A stretch of DNA of 64,000 nucleotides. Origin: Janthinobacterium sp. FW305-129. Its GTDB lineage: Bacteria; Pseudomonadota; Gammaproteobacteria; Burkholderiales; Burkholderiaceae_D. Every line of letters begins with the position of its first letter. Position 1 is the stretch's first letter. Where the stretch lies: contig NZ_JACYMM010000003.1 in assembly GCF_020858115.1 (NCBI RefSeq), positions 1-64,000 on the forward strand, in the 5' to 3' direction. Position numbers and translations under genes: made by a program. The notes under the pieces are model-generated. The model saw only the letters and a program-made list of their open reading frames with translations. It was not told where the DNA came from and searched no databases. Positions 1 to 8,276 of this stretch are shown in pieces.

Positions 1-1694
1 GGATCGCGCTCGTGCACGAGGGCATCGATGGCTTGCCATTGCTTGGCCGACATGCTTTCCAGCTTCCACCATTCCGGATAGATGCCGAGGTTGTACAGGC
101 GCTTGACGGCGCGATACACGGTATCGTCATGCTGGGGCAGGGACTTGGCAGGAATAATTTCCAGCAGCAATTCATGGCCCGTGACTTGCGCGGCGTCGTA
201 CAAGCCCTTGATTTGCGCTTCCTGCTCCAGGCGGTTTTCCGGCGTATCGTCGGGGTGCAGCTGCACCAGGCACTTGATGACGTGCTCTTTCGGCCACTGC
301 GTCAACCGCGACGCCAGCGAACGGCCCCAGTCGAATTGCAAGGGATTCGAGCCCGGCATCTCGACGGGACGGCCTATCCACCAGCCGCGTCCCGTCGCGT
401 CGTTGAGCGCATCGACGCCATAGCGGTCATCGATCAACACGCCCGTGCCGCCCTGCAAGCCGCGTGCCGCCTCCGTCTGGCCCACGGCTTGCACGAACAG
501 TTGCTTGAGCTTTGAAATCCGCGTTTCGTCGCTCACGCCCTGCTGGGCCAGCTCAAAGAATTGCGTGCGGTGGTCAAAAGCGAACACGCACAGCTCATTC
601 CACTGTTTACGCGCCACCGTTGTGCGGTGCAGGCGCGCCAGGGTGGCGTCCTGGTCAAGACGGGACAGTTTCGCCGCGTTGGCGAGGAAATAATCGAGTT
701 CGACAGGCGACGGCATGGCCGGCGCGCAACCATGGCGCGACACGACCAGAGCGCCGCAGCCGTTCGCGTAGCGGCAGCACGCTTCGTAATCCTCGCCGCG
801 CAGCCAGCCTTTCAGGAAACCGGAAAGAAAAGCGTCGCCCGCGCCGAGCACGTTCAAGACCTCCACGCGCACGCCCTGATAGTTGAACGCCTGATCGAGA
901 CCGGCCGGAATGGCCGACTCGATGACGGCGCAGCCCAGCGGCCCCCGCTTGACCACCAGGGTTGCACTGCTTACCTTGCGCACGGCACGCAAGGACGCCA
1001 TAATGTCCGCGCCGCCGCCGGCGATCATGAATTCCTCTTCCGTGCCGGCGATCAGGTCGAACTGCGGCAAGATCGCCTGCAAGTGTTTCGTCACACCTTC
1101 GTTCGAGACGAAACGCGTTTCGCCGTCCGCCTTGCCCGACAAGCCCCACAGCACGGGCCGGTAATCGATGTCGAGCACGGTGCGCACGTTATTCGCGTGG
1201 GCCAGTTTCAATGCCTGCGTGCTGACGGCGTGCATGGCGGCGGTCGAAAAATGCGTGCCGGTGATCAACAGCGCCTTGCTCGAGGCAATGAAGGCCGCAT
1301 CCACCAAGGATGCGTCGATGGCCATGTCGGCGCAATTTTCACGGTAGAAAATCAGGGGGAAGGTGTTTTTATCCTTGATGCCCAGCATGACGAGGGCGGT
1401 GAGCCTGTCGCGGTCGATGCCGACGTGGCTGACGTCGCAGCCTTCCTTTGACAAGGTGTCGATGAGGAAACGGCCCATGTGGTCGTCGCCCACTTTCGAC
1501 AGCATGGCGGACTTCAAGCCCAGCCGGGCCGTGCCGAAGGCGATATTCGCCGACGAGCCGCCCAGGTACTTGGCGAAACTGGTGGCGTCTTCCAGGGTGC
1601 TGCCGATCTGCTGCGCATACAGGTCCACCGCCAGGCGGCCCAGGCAGATCACGTCGAGCGCGCGGCCCTGGGCAAATTCAGTCGTATTCTTCAT
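1..1694 (-). CDS. iolC: Bifunctional 5-dehydro-2-deoxygluconokinase / DUF2090 aldolase-like protein (partial, 3' end off window)
   Basis: The reading frame stays open from an ATG at 1694 to the left edge, so the C-terminus is missing. The N-terminal two thirds is a PfkB/ribokinase-type sugar kinase: a GGSSANIAFG motif near residue 45 and the GAGDAF signature encoded near nt 820-850, with the catalytic Asp. The part encoded below about nt 650 (FDHRTQFFEL onward) matches the DUF2090 domain fused to IolC in many proteobacteria, which is thought to carry the IolJ-like aldolase step. The product would phosphorylate 5-dehydro-2-deoxygluconate and perhaps cleave the phosphate ester in cytosolic myo-inositol breakdown. 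It lies 12 nt downstream of iolG, so the two are probably co-transcribed, and the rest of the iol cluster is expected left of the window. Confidence 0.9.
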   Translation of the reverse strand, partial: MKNTTEFAQGRALDVICLGRLAVDLYAQQIGSTLEDATSFAKYLGGSSANIAFGTARLGLKSAMLSKVGDDHMGRFLIDTLSKEGCDVSHVGIDRDRLTALVMLGIKDKNTFPLIFYRENCADMAIDASLVDAAFIASSKALLITGTHFSTAAMHAVSTQALKLAHANNVRTVLDIDYRPVLWGLSGKADGETRFVSNEGVTKHLQAILPQFDLIAGTEEEFMIAGGGADIMASLRAVRKVSSATLVVKRGPLGCAVIESAIPAGLDQAFNYQGVRVEVLNVLGAGDAFLSGFLKGWLRGEDYEACCRYANGCGALVVSRHGCAPAMPSPVELDYFLANAAKLSRLDQDATLARLHRTTVARKQWNELCVFAFDHRTQFFELAQQGVSDETRISKLKQLFVQAVGQTEAARGLQGGTGVLIDDRYGVDALNDATGRGWWIGRPVEMPGSNPLQFDWGRSLASRLTQWPKEHVIKCLVQLHPDDTPENRLEQEAQIKGLYDAAQVTGHELLLEIIPAKSLPQHDDTVYRAVKRLYNLGIYPEWWKLESMSAKQWQAIDALVHERD

Positions 1695-1706
1695 GGCATT
1701 GTTTCC

Positions 1707-2705
1707 TTATGACAGTTGCACGATGCGTTGCTCGCGCCACGACACGGTGGCCGCTTCGGCCAGTTCCAGGGCTTTTAAGCCATCGTGGACGGTGGTGCGC
1801 AGCGCTGCGCCATGGGCAAAGGCGTCGAAAAAGTGCGCCATTTCGCTGGCGTAGGCGGCGCGGTAGCGTTCCAGGAAAAAGTCTTCCGGCTTGTCCACGC
1901 TGACGTTCACGGCGCCATAGGCCGTCACTTCCGTCGGCTTGTGGTTGCCCGCCTGCAGCATGCCGGCGCTGCCCAGCACTTCGAAACGCTGGTCGTAGCC
2001 GTAGGCGGCGCGGCGCGTCGTGTTGATCTGGCACAAGCGTCCCTTCGCCGTGCGGAGGGTCACAGCCGTGCAATCGAGGTCGCCCGCGGCGCCGATGGCC
2101 GGATCGACGAGGCAGCTGCCCGTGGCGTGCACGCTGACGGCTTCATCATCGAGTATCCAGCGGAAGATGTCGAAATCGTGGATCAGCATATCCTTGAAGA
2201 TGCCGCCCGACACCTGGATGTAGCTGACGGGTGGCGGCCCCGGATCGCGGCTGGTGACGATGAGCATCTCCGGCGTGCCGATCTCGCCCGCTGCGATGCG
2301 CTGCTTGACGGCGGCAAACGTGGGGTCGTAGCGGCGCTGGAAGCCGATCATGCACATCACGCCCGCGTCCTGGACGGCAGCGGCGGCGGCGCGCGCGCGT
2401 TCCAGGGTCAGGTCGACGGGCTTTTCGCAAAAGATGGCCTTGCCGGCGGCGGCCGCGCGCACGATCAGGTCCGCGTGCGTATCCGTGCTCGACGCGATCA
2501 GCACGGCCTTGACTGCCGGGTCGGCCAGCACAGTGTCCACGCTGGCCACGCTGGCCACGCTGGCGCCGTGCAGGGCCGCCACTTCCGCCGCTGCGTCCGC
2601 ATGCACGTCGACCACGTATTTCAGGCGCACGCCGGGCTGGCGTACCAGATTGCCGGCGTGAATGCGGCCGATGCGCCCGGCGCCGAACAATGCCACTTGA
2701 ATCAT
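1707..2705 (-). CDS. iolG: Inositol 2-dehydrogenase, Gfo/Idh/MocA family
   Basis: A 332-residue NAD-dependent dehydrogenase expected to oxidise myo-inositol to 2-keto-myo-inositol, the first step of the iol pathway. The N-terminal Rossmann motif GAGRIG is at residues 8-13. A CEKPVDL motif supplies the catalytic Lys, and KDMLIHDFD supplies the Asp and His spaced four apart as in known inositol dehydrogenases. The start chosen begins MIQVALFG; an AAGGAG lies 6 nt upstream. Two earlier in-frame ATGs are less well placed. The gene precedes iolC by 12 nt and has its own upstream palindromic operator. Scyllo-inositol or another polyol as substrate cannot be excluded. Confidence 0.9.
   Translation of the reverse strand: MIQVALFGAGRIGRIHAGNLVRQPGVRLKYVVDVHADAAAEVAALHGASVASVASVDTVLADPAVKAVLIASSTDTHADLIVRAAAAGKAIFCEKPVDLTLERARAAAAAVQDAGVMCMIGFQRRYDPTFAAVKQRIAAGEIGTPEMLIVTSRDPGPPPVSYIQVSGGIFKDMLIHDFDIFRWILDDEAVSVHATGSCLVDPAIGAAGDLDCTAVTLRTAKGRLCQINTTRRAAYGYDQRFEVLGSAGMLQAGNHKPTEVTAYGAVNVSVDKPEDFFLERYRAAYASEMAHFFDAFAHGAALRTTVHDGLKALELAEAATVSWREQRIVQLS
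2537..2563. repeat. Three tandem 9-bp units inside iolG
   Basis: CCACGCTGG is repeated three times head to tail on the plus strand, encoding an Ala-Ser-Val repeat within the Rossmann region of iolG. The reading frame is kept. It could be a site of in-frame length variation. Confidence 0.6.
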
Positions 2706-2735
2706 TTCCATCTCCTTGATAGTCGGTAATACGCT

Positions 2736-2767
2736 GCCCGGAAATGCACACGTGTGCAAATCCGGGC
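2736..2767. promoter_or_regulatory. Palindromic operator upstream of iolG (LacI-family type)
   Basis: The core TGCACACGTGTGCA (2745-2758) is a perfect 14-bp palindrome with a central CG, typical of LacI/GalR-family operators. The flanks extend it to a 32-bp dyad with GCCCGGA outer arms and two mismatched positions per arm. It sits 40 nt upstream of the iolG start, in the 70-nt gap after the porin stop. The same 14-mer recurs at 9393-9406 in front of the ABC importer operon. The regulator gene is not in the window. The family assignment is inference. Confidence 0.75.
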
Positions 2768-2775
2768 TAAAAAAG

Positions 2776-3870
2776 TTAAAACAGGTGGATGACGCCCAGC
2801 ATTACGCCGCTGAGCTTGGCACCCTTCTTGGTGGCGGCGAAGGCATTGCCGCCAAACGTGTAGTTGGCATTCTTGTCGTTATTGGTTTGCGTGTAGTAGG
2901 CGTAGACGGTGCTGCGCTTGGACAAGTAATACTCGTAGCCCAAAGTCGCCTGCTTGGCGCCGCTGTCGTCGCCGCGCACAAGGGTGGTGGCCTTGATGGT
3001 CACGCTGCTGCCGTTGGGCGCGCTGCCCGACACGTCGCCTGCCACGCCGAAACGGCCGATGAAGGCACCGCCGCCCGCCTTGTAGGCGCCCGTGATGGTG
3101 AAGTAGTCGCGCTGCAAGTCGCCGCCGGCCACGTCATACACCATGCGGTTCCAGGCCACGCCCACGTCGCCGCCGCCGAAGTTGTAATTGCCCACGGCGC
3201 GGAACATCTTTTCGCTGAAGCCGGGACGCAAGTCCTTGTGCTTTTCATAGCCGACGGCGCCCTTCACGGGACCGTTTGCGTATTGCACGATGCCCGAATA
3301 GATGCGGTCGCCGTTCGATGCCTCGTTTTCGCTGGCGCGGTAAATCGTGGCGCTGAAGCCTTGCACCACGGGCGTGCGGTAGCTGACGGCGTTCGAACTG
3401 CGGCGGTTGAAGCCTTCGCCGCCCAGCTGCGAAATGTTGGCGTCATCCTGGATGCCTTCGCCCACGAAACGGTTGGTATAGCCGTTGATCTGGCGGATCG
3501 GCGTGGCGAAGCGGCCCAGCGCGATGCGGCCATAGGCGGGGTTTTCCAGCCCGACAAAGGTATCCTTGCTATTGATGGCGCCCGTGCCATCGTCGAGCTT
3601 GGCGTTGCCCTCGATCTGGAAGAAGGCCGTGTTGCCATTGCCCAAGTCTTCTCTTCCCCGGAAGCCGATCTTCGAGGAATTGTCCGATACGCGCGACACC
3701 GACTCGCCATTCGGCGCCGTGGCCGAGCTCGACGTTTCGATACGGTCGAAGCCCGCGTGGATGCGGCCGTACACGACGACGCTCGATTCGGCCAGCACGC
3801 AGCCTGGTGCGACCAGCAACAATACGGCGGCGATCTTGTTCAACTGCATGGTGTTCATCCCGTTTTTCAT
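2776..3870 (-). CDS. Gram-negative outer-membrane porin (OmpC/Burkholderiales type)
   Basis: A 364-residue general porin. Residues 1-27 form a signal peptide ending in CVLA, and the mature protein starts ESSVVVYGR, the usual first beta strand of Burkholderiales trimeric porins. The protein continues with alternating hydrophobic strands, a SKIGFRGREDLG segment and a terminal aromatic (HLF), as needed for BAM-dependent insertion. An AGGAG lies 7 nt before the ATG. It sits between the inositol-phosphatase-like gene (112 nt upstream) and iolG (70 nt downstream), so it may be the outer-membrane entry point for the same substrate. That role is inferred from position only; no substrate-specific feature is visible. 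Confidence 0.9.
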   Translation of the reverse strand: MKNGMNTMQLNKIAAVLLLVAPGCVLAESSVVVYGRIHAGFDRIETSSSATAPNGESVSRVSDNSSKIGFRGREDLGNGNTAFFQIEGNAKLDDGTGAINSKDTFVGLENPAYGRIALGRFATPIRQINGYTNRFVGEGIQDDANISQLGGEGFNRRSSNAVSYRTPVVQGFSATIYRASENEASNGDRIYSGIVQYANGPVKGAVGYEKHKDLRPGFSEKMFRAVGNYNFGGGDVGVAWNRMVYDVAGGDLQRDYFTITGAYKAGGGAFIGRFGVAGDVSGSAPNGSSVTIKATTLVRGDDSGAKQATLGYEYYLSKRSTVYAYYTQTNNDKNANYTFGGNAFAATKKGAKLSGVMLGVIHLF

Positions 3871-3982
3871 TTTTGTCTCCTGCTTGTTTTTATGGTGGTG
3901 GATTACTCATGATGCTCGACAGCGTGTTGCCACTACATGCGCCCCTCGCCGGACGCCTGCCCTCCCTTTCCAGTCAATGTGT

Positions 3983-4816
3983 TCAGGTACAACGCGGCAA
4001 GGCCAGCGCCGCCAGTTGCGGATACAGGCGGGGGCCACCCACCAGGATGGGGTTGCCCTTTTCCAGGCCGTTATCGGCCAGGAAATCATTGCAGCGCCCG
4101 CCCGCCTCATTGACGAGCACGATGCCCGCCAGGCAATCCCAGGAATTGATGTGCGGCTCGAAATAGCCGATCAGGCGCCCGGCCGCCACGTAGGCGATCA
4201 TCAGCGCGCCGGAACCGTTGCGGATGAACATGCCTCCCTCTTCCAGCACGTCGAGCAGAAAGGGCAAAAAGGTATCGGTGCCCACGCGGTGCGAAAAGCC
4301 CACGCCCAGCACGCCGCCCTGCAGGCTGGCCACGTCGTTGATGCGCAGCCGCGTTTCGCCCGCCTTCGCCGTCACATGCGCGCCTTGCCCCAGGCAGGCG
4401 TGGAACAGCTCGTCCGCATTCGGGTCGTACACGGCGCCGATGGCGGGCTGGCCGTCGACCAGCACGCCAATCGACACGCACCAGGCCAGCATGCCGTTGA
4501 CGAAACAGGCCGTGCCGTCGATGGGATCGATGACCCACACGCAGCGCGCGTCCGACGCCCCGCCGCCCCGCTCCTCGCCCACCACGGCGTCGTCAGGAAA
4601 ACGCGCGGCGATTTGCGCACGCACATAGTCTTCCACCATGCGATCGGCGATACTGACCATGTCCTGCAAGCCCTTTTCCTCGATCACCAGTTCCGTGCGG
4701 CGCTGGAACATGCCCAGCGCAATCTCGCCCGCCTGGCCGATGATGTGCCGGGCGTAGGCATAGCGTTCCAGGGTGGCCGCGTCGGCCAGTACCGCTGCCT
4801 GTGTCATATCTGTCAT
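3983..4816 (-). CDS. Inositol monophosphatase family protein
   Basis: A 277-residue member of the Mg-dependent IMPase superfamily. The metal-binding motifs are all present: GEE at residues 80-82, DPIDGT at 97-102, and WDCLAG with Asp227. These point to phosphate-monoester hydrolysis in the cytoplasm. No signal peptide is seen. The start at 4816 has GGAGG 6 nt upstream and overlaps the stop of the ABC ATPase gene as ATGA, implying translational coupling. As the last gene of an ABC importer operon it probably dephosphorylates what the importer brings in, for example an inositol or sugar phosphate. Histidinol-phosphatase or fructose-1,6-bisphosphatase activity is an alternative within the same fold. 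Confidence 0.85.
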   Translation of the reverse strand: MTDMTQAAVLADAATLERYAYARHIIGQAGEIALGMFQRRTELVIEEKGLQDMVSIADRMVEDYVRAQIAARFPDDAVVGEERGGGASDARCVWVIDPIDGTACFVNGMLAWCVSIGVLVDGQPAIGAVYDPNADELFHACLGQGAHVTAKAGETRLRINDVASLQGGVLGVGFSHRVGTDTFLPFLLDVLEEGGMFIRNGSGALMIAYVAAGRLIGYFEPHINSWDCLAGIVLVNEAGGRCNDFLADNGLEKGNPILVGGPRLYPQLAALALPRCT

Positions 4817-5898
4817 GCTTGTCCTCCAATGATGGCTGCGCCATGTTCGTGTACGGTCATCGCGACCGATGTGCCTTGCGTGAAAACCTGGCTCAAGTCG
4901 TGCGAGACGGCAAACAGTTCGCCGACGGGCGTCTCGAGCGTGTATTGCATTTCGCGTCCCAGGTAAGTGGCGCGCGCCACGCGCACCACCATGGCGCTGT
5001 CGGGCTGTGCGGGCGACAGCAGGATCGCTTCCGGACGCACGGCGAAACTCGCTTCGCCGCTGCGCTGGCTGCGGCATGGCAGACGCAGCCGCAGCTTGCC
5101 CATGACGCAGACGGCCTTGCCGTCGGCCACCGATTCGATCACGCCATCGACGATGTTCGCGTTGCAGATGAAGTCGGCGACAAACTTGTCGGCCGGCGAC
5201 TCGAACAGCTCGTGCGGTGTGCCCTTTTGCGCGATCACCTGGCGGTTCATGACGATAATCTGGTCGGAAATGGCCAGCGCCTCTTCCTGGTCATGCGTGA
5301 CGTACACGGCCGTCAAGCCCAGCTTGACCTGGATGTCGCGGATCTCGTCGCGCACGCGGCGGCGCAGTTTCGTGTCGAGGTTCGACAATGGCTCGTCCAA
5401 CAGCAAGACCTTGGGCTGCAGCACCAGCGAACGGGCCACGGCTACCCTTTGCTGCTGGCCGCCCGACAACTCGTTCGGGAAGCGCGCGGCAAAGTCAGCC
5501 AGACCCACCAGGCGCAGGCTTTCCTGCGCCCGTTCGATGGCGCGCGGCTTGGTCTCGCCCGAGACGGTCAAGCCGTAGCACACGTTGTCGAGCACCGTCA
5601 TGTGCGGGAACAGCGCATACGACTGGAACACCATGCTGACGTCGCGCTCGGCGGCGGAGGTCAGGGTGACGTCCTCGCCGGCCAGCAGGATGCGCCCGGC
5701 GCTGACGCGTTCCAGGCCCGCGATCAGGCGCAGGGTGGACGTCTTGCCGCAGCCGCTGGGGCCCAGCAGGGTGACCATGGTGCGCGGCGCGATCGTGAAC
5801 GACACATCGTTCACGGCCAGGGCCTTGCCGTAGCGCTTGGTAACACCGTCGAATTCCAGCGCGGCAAGCTCTGTTGCTTGGGTAGTAAAGTGGTTCAT
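4813..5898 (-). CDS. ABC transporter ATP-binding protein (Fe3+/2-aminoethylphosphonate/sugar-phosphate type)
   Basis: A 361-residue cytoplasmic ATPase. Walker A GPSGCGKT is at residues 46-53. The signature LSGGQQQRVA, Walker B VLLLDEPLSNLD and switch THDQEEAL are intact. The C-terminal third resembles the TOBE-like regulatory domain of the PotA/FbpC/PhnT group. The start at 5898 forms an ATGA overlap with the permease stop; its stop overlaps the IMPase start the same way. It energises the fused permease encoded just upstream. Transporters of this type are often labelled ferric, but AfuC-type members move hexose phosphates, which fits the phosphatase encoded next to it. Confidence 0.9.
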   Translation of the reverse strand: MNHFTTQATELAALEFDGVTKRYGKALAVNDVSFTIAPRTMVTLLGPSGCGKTSTLRLIAGLERVSAGRILLAGEDVTLTSAAERDVSMVFQSYALFPHMTVLDNVCYGLTVSGETKPRAIERAQESLRLVGLADFAARFPNELSGGQQQRVAVARSLVLQPKVLLLDEPLSNLDTKLRRRVRDEIRDIQVKLGLTAVYVTHDQEEALAISDQIIVMNRQVIAQKGTPHELFESPADKFVADFICNANIVDGVIESVADGKAVCVMGKLRLRLPCRSQRSGEASFAVRPEAILLSPAQPDSAMVVRVARATYLGREMQYTLETPVGELFAVSHDLSQVFTQGTSVAMTVHEHGAAIIGGQA

Positions 5899-8078
5899 GC
5901 GTAGCTCTTTTCCAGGTTGGGAACGGCGGCCGGCAGCGTTTTTTCGGCGCTGACGCGGCGAAGGCGGCGCTTGCCGACCAGCAAATGGATCAATTGGATG
6001 CACAGCAGGATGATGACGATCAGCACCGTGGCATAGGCGATCGCCGTGCCGTAGTTGCCGTTCGACACCAGGCCGATGATGTAGGACGTGGCCATGTCGT
6101 AATCGGCGCTGACGAGGAAGACGACGGCCGAGATCGACGTGATCGAACGCACGAAGCCATACACGAGGGCCGAGGCGATGGCCGGGCGCAGCAGCGGCAG
6201 GATGACCTTGCGCATGGTGGTCCAGCTGCTGGCGCCCAGGGTGATCGACGCCTCGTCCAGGCTGCCGTCGAGCTGGCGCATGGCGGCGATGCCCGTGCGC
6301 AATCCCATCGGCATGTTGCGGAAGACAAAGCACAGGATCAGAATCGTCGCCGTGCCCGTCAACTCGATCGGCGCCGAGTTGAACGCCAGGATGTAGCTGA
6401 TGCCGATGACGGTGCCGGGAATGGCAAAGCTGAGCATGGTGCCGAACTCGAACGCACTCTTCAGGGCGAATTGCTGGCGCACCAGCAGCCAGGCCGACAG
6501 GATGCCGACAAAGGCCGTCAAGGGCGCGGCGATGGCCGAAATTGTCAAGGTGGTGAACAGCGACGGCCAGGCCTGGCCCGTCCAGTGCCAGCCGGCAGCG
6601 CCCGCCGTGATGCCGAAGGCGTCGATGTAATGGCGCAAGGTGAAGGCATTGTCCTGGCCCCAGTTATTCACGAAGCCGCCCGCCACCACCGTGCCGTAGA
6701 TCAGGGCCGTGAAGGCGAACCATGGCAGGGCGATGGTCCACAGGGTGGTTTTCAGGCGCGGGTTGAGCGAGGCGTGGCCGCCGTGGTCGGCCTTGCCCGT
6801 CACCGTCACATACGATTTCTTGCCCAGCCACAGGTTCTGGATGAAGAAGGCACCCACGGCAAACGTCAGCAGCACGATGGCCAAAGTCGCCGCGCGGCCC
6901 TGATCGTTCGAGGCACCCACCACGGAAAAGAAGATTTCCGTCGACAGCACGTGGAAGTTGCCGCCCAAGACCATCGGGTTGCCGAAGTCGGCCATGCTTT
7001 CGATAAAGCACAGCAAGAAGGCATTGGCGATGCCGGGACGCATCAGCGGCAGCGAGACCTTGACGAAGGTTTGCCAGCTGCTGGCGCCCAGGGTGCCCGA
7101 CGCTTCTTCCAGCGAGGGGCTGACGCCTTCCACCACGCCGATCAACGTCATGAAGGCGATCGGCGCAAAGGCCAGCATCTGCGACAGCCACACGCCCGTC
7201 ATGCCATACAGCCAGCGGCTTTGCTCGATGCCAAACAACTCGCCGACGAGGCCCGTGATGGCGCCGTTGCGGCCGAAGAGCAAAATCAGGGCCAGGCCCA
7301 GCACGAAGGGCGGCGTGACGATCGGCAAGATGGTGATGGCGCGCATGGGGCGTACCCAGCGGCCATTGGTACGCGTCACCAGCAGGGCGAAGACGAGACC
7401 GAGGAAGGTGGCCGACACGCCCGTCAGCAAGGCCAGCGCCAGGGTATTCCAGGCCACGCCGCAGCGGCCGGGACCGGCCACGCAATTGAGGCTCCAGATG
7501 CCGGGATCCGCCAGGCGGCGCGCCAGGGCGGCGGCGCCCGTGCCGCCATCGTCCAGGGGCTGGCCGGCGCTCACCAGGATCAGCGCGACGGGGAACAGCA
7601 CGAACAGGGAAATGAGGCAAATGATGAGGCCGATGGCGCCGGCCACGAAGGCGTCGCCGCGGCACACGCCGCAGGCGGCGGCGCCCGAGGTCAGCAGGAA
7701 CAGCAGGCACAGCGCCAGCAGCAGCGCGCCGAAACCAAGGCCGGTGCCGGCGGCCAGCGGCCCCCAGCCCAGCCATGCCAGCCACAGCAGGCCCGCGCCG
7801 CCGAGGGCGATCTGGCCCTGGCCCAGGGTCTTGCGGTGGGGATTGCCGGCCACCAGCGCGGTGCTGGCGGCGATCAGGGCAAAGAACACGCCCAGCGGCC
7901 AGGCGCCGAACGACAGCACGTGCAGCACGGCCGGTGCGCCACGTTCACTGAAGAACTGGCCGTCGCGCAGCCATTCGCCGGCGAACAGGCCCGCTTCCTG
8001 CTGCTGCCAGGGCAACAGGCACAACGCTGCCAAAGCGGCCAGCAGCCAGCCGTAAAATATCTTTTTCATGAGTTTCAT
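5895..8078 (-). CDS. ABC transporter permease, fused double-domain (PhnU/V, FbpB, AfuB type)
   Basis: A 727-residue inner-membrane protein holding two BPD_transp_1 units in one chain. Each half carries an EAA loop: EEASGTLGASSW in the first and DEASITLGASSW in the second, both followed by the LPL.RP segment that docks on the ATPase. Four hydrophobic stretches in the first 150 residues precede the first core. Two starts are possible, MKLMKK at 8078 or the Met three codons later; neither has a strong ribosome-binding site. It lies 193 nt downstream of the binding-protein gene, separated by a palindromic element. The fused architecture is that of ferric, phosphonate and sugar-phosphate importers. 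Confidence 0.9.
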   Translation of the reverse strand: MKLMKKIFYGWLLAALAALCLLPWQQQEAGLFAGEWLRDGQFFSERGAPAVLHVLSFGAWPLGVFFALIAASTALVAGNPHRKTLGQGQIALGGAGLLWLAWLGWGPLAAGTGLGFGALLLALCLLFLLTSGAAACGVCRGDAFVAGAIGLIICLISLFVLFPVALILVSAGQPLDDGGTGAAALARRLADPGIWSLNCVAGPGRCGVAWNTLALALLTGVSATFLGLVFALLVTRTNGRWVRPMRAITILPIVTPPFVLGLALILLFGRNGAITGLVGELFGIEQSRWLYGMTGVWLSQMLAFAPIAFMTLIGVVEGVSPSLEEASGTLGASSWQTFVKVSLPLMRPGIANAFLLCFIESMADFGNPMVLGGNFHVLSTEIFFSVVGASNDQGRAATLAIVLLTFAVGAFFIQNLWLGKKSYVTVTGKADHGGHASLNPRLKTTLWTIALPWFAFTALIYGTVVAGGFVNNWGQDNAFTLRHYIDAFGITAGAAGWHWTGQAWPSLFTTLTISAIAAPLTAFVGILSAWLLVRQQFALKSAFEFGTMLSFAIPGTVIGISYILAFNSAPIELTGTATILILCFVFRNMPMGLRTGIAAMRQLDGSLDEASITLGASSWTTMRKVILPLLRPAIASALVYGFVRSITSISAVVFLVSADYDMATSYIIGLVSNGNYGTAIAYATVLIVIILLCIQLIHLLVGKRRLRRVSAEKTLPAAVPNLEKSYA

Positions 8079-8150
8079 CCAACTATGAACGTCTGAAATT
8101 CTGTTGCGCGATGCGCTCTGTTTCCAGACGTTTTGAACAATTTATATAGG

Positions 8151-8276
8151 TTTAACGCCTGCCAAAACTGTAGCGAGCGGCAGTGAGTTGCGGCCGAGAC
8201 GCGCAGCTGTGCGCTAGCACAGTGAGCATCGCAGGCTGCAAATCGCGACGCGCAGTAAGTTTTGGCGCGCGTTAAT
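8151..8276. repeat. REP-like palindromic element between binding-protein and permease genes
   Basis: Outer arms ACGC-CT-GCCAAAACT (ending 8169) and AGTTTTGGC-GC-GCGT (starting 8258) pair over about 15 bp with two mismatches. Inside is a 6-bp hairpin CTGTGC/GCACAG (8207-8212 with 8217-8222, loop GCTA), along with further GCG/CGC-rich segments able to form a branched fold. Such elements between a binding-protein gene and its permease usually protect the upstream mRNA and lower downstream expression. It is the only copy in the window, so membership of a dispersed family is inference. Confidence 0.65.

Noticed and set aside
1..1694. Possible frameshifted or broken iolC, because only short complete frames are visible here
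   Set aside because: The minus-strand frame is continuous from 1694 to the edge; it simply has no stop inside the window.
4817..5077. N-terminal extension of the IMPase-family protein
   Set aside because: The frame is open into the ABC ATPase gene, but the GGAGG-supported ATG at 4816 and family alignment place the start there.
5985..8096. A 703-codon plus-strand frame opposite the fused ABC permease
   Set aside because: The opposite strand encodes two clear permease domains with EAA loops. The antisense product is low-complexity and has no ribosome-binding site.
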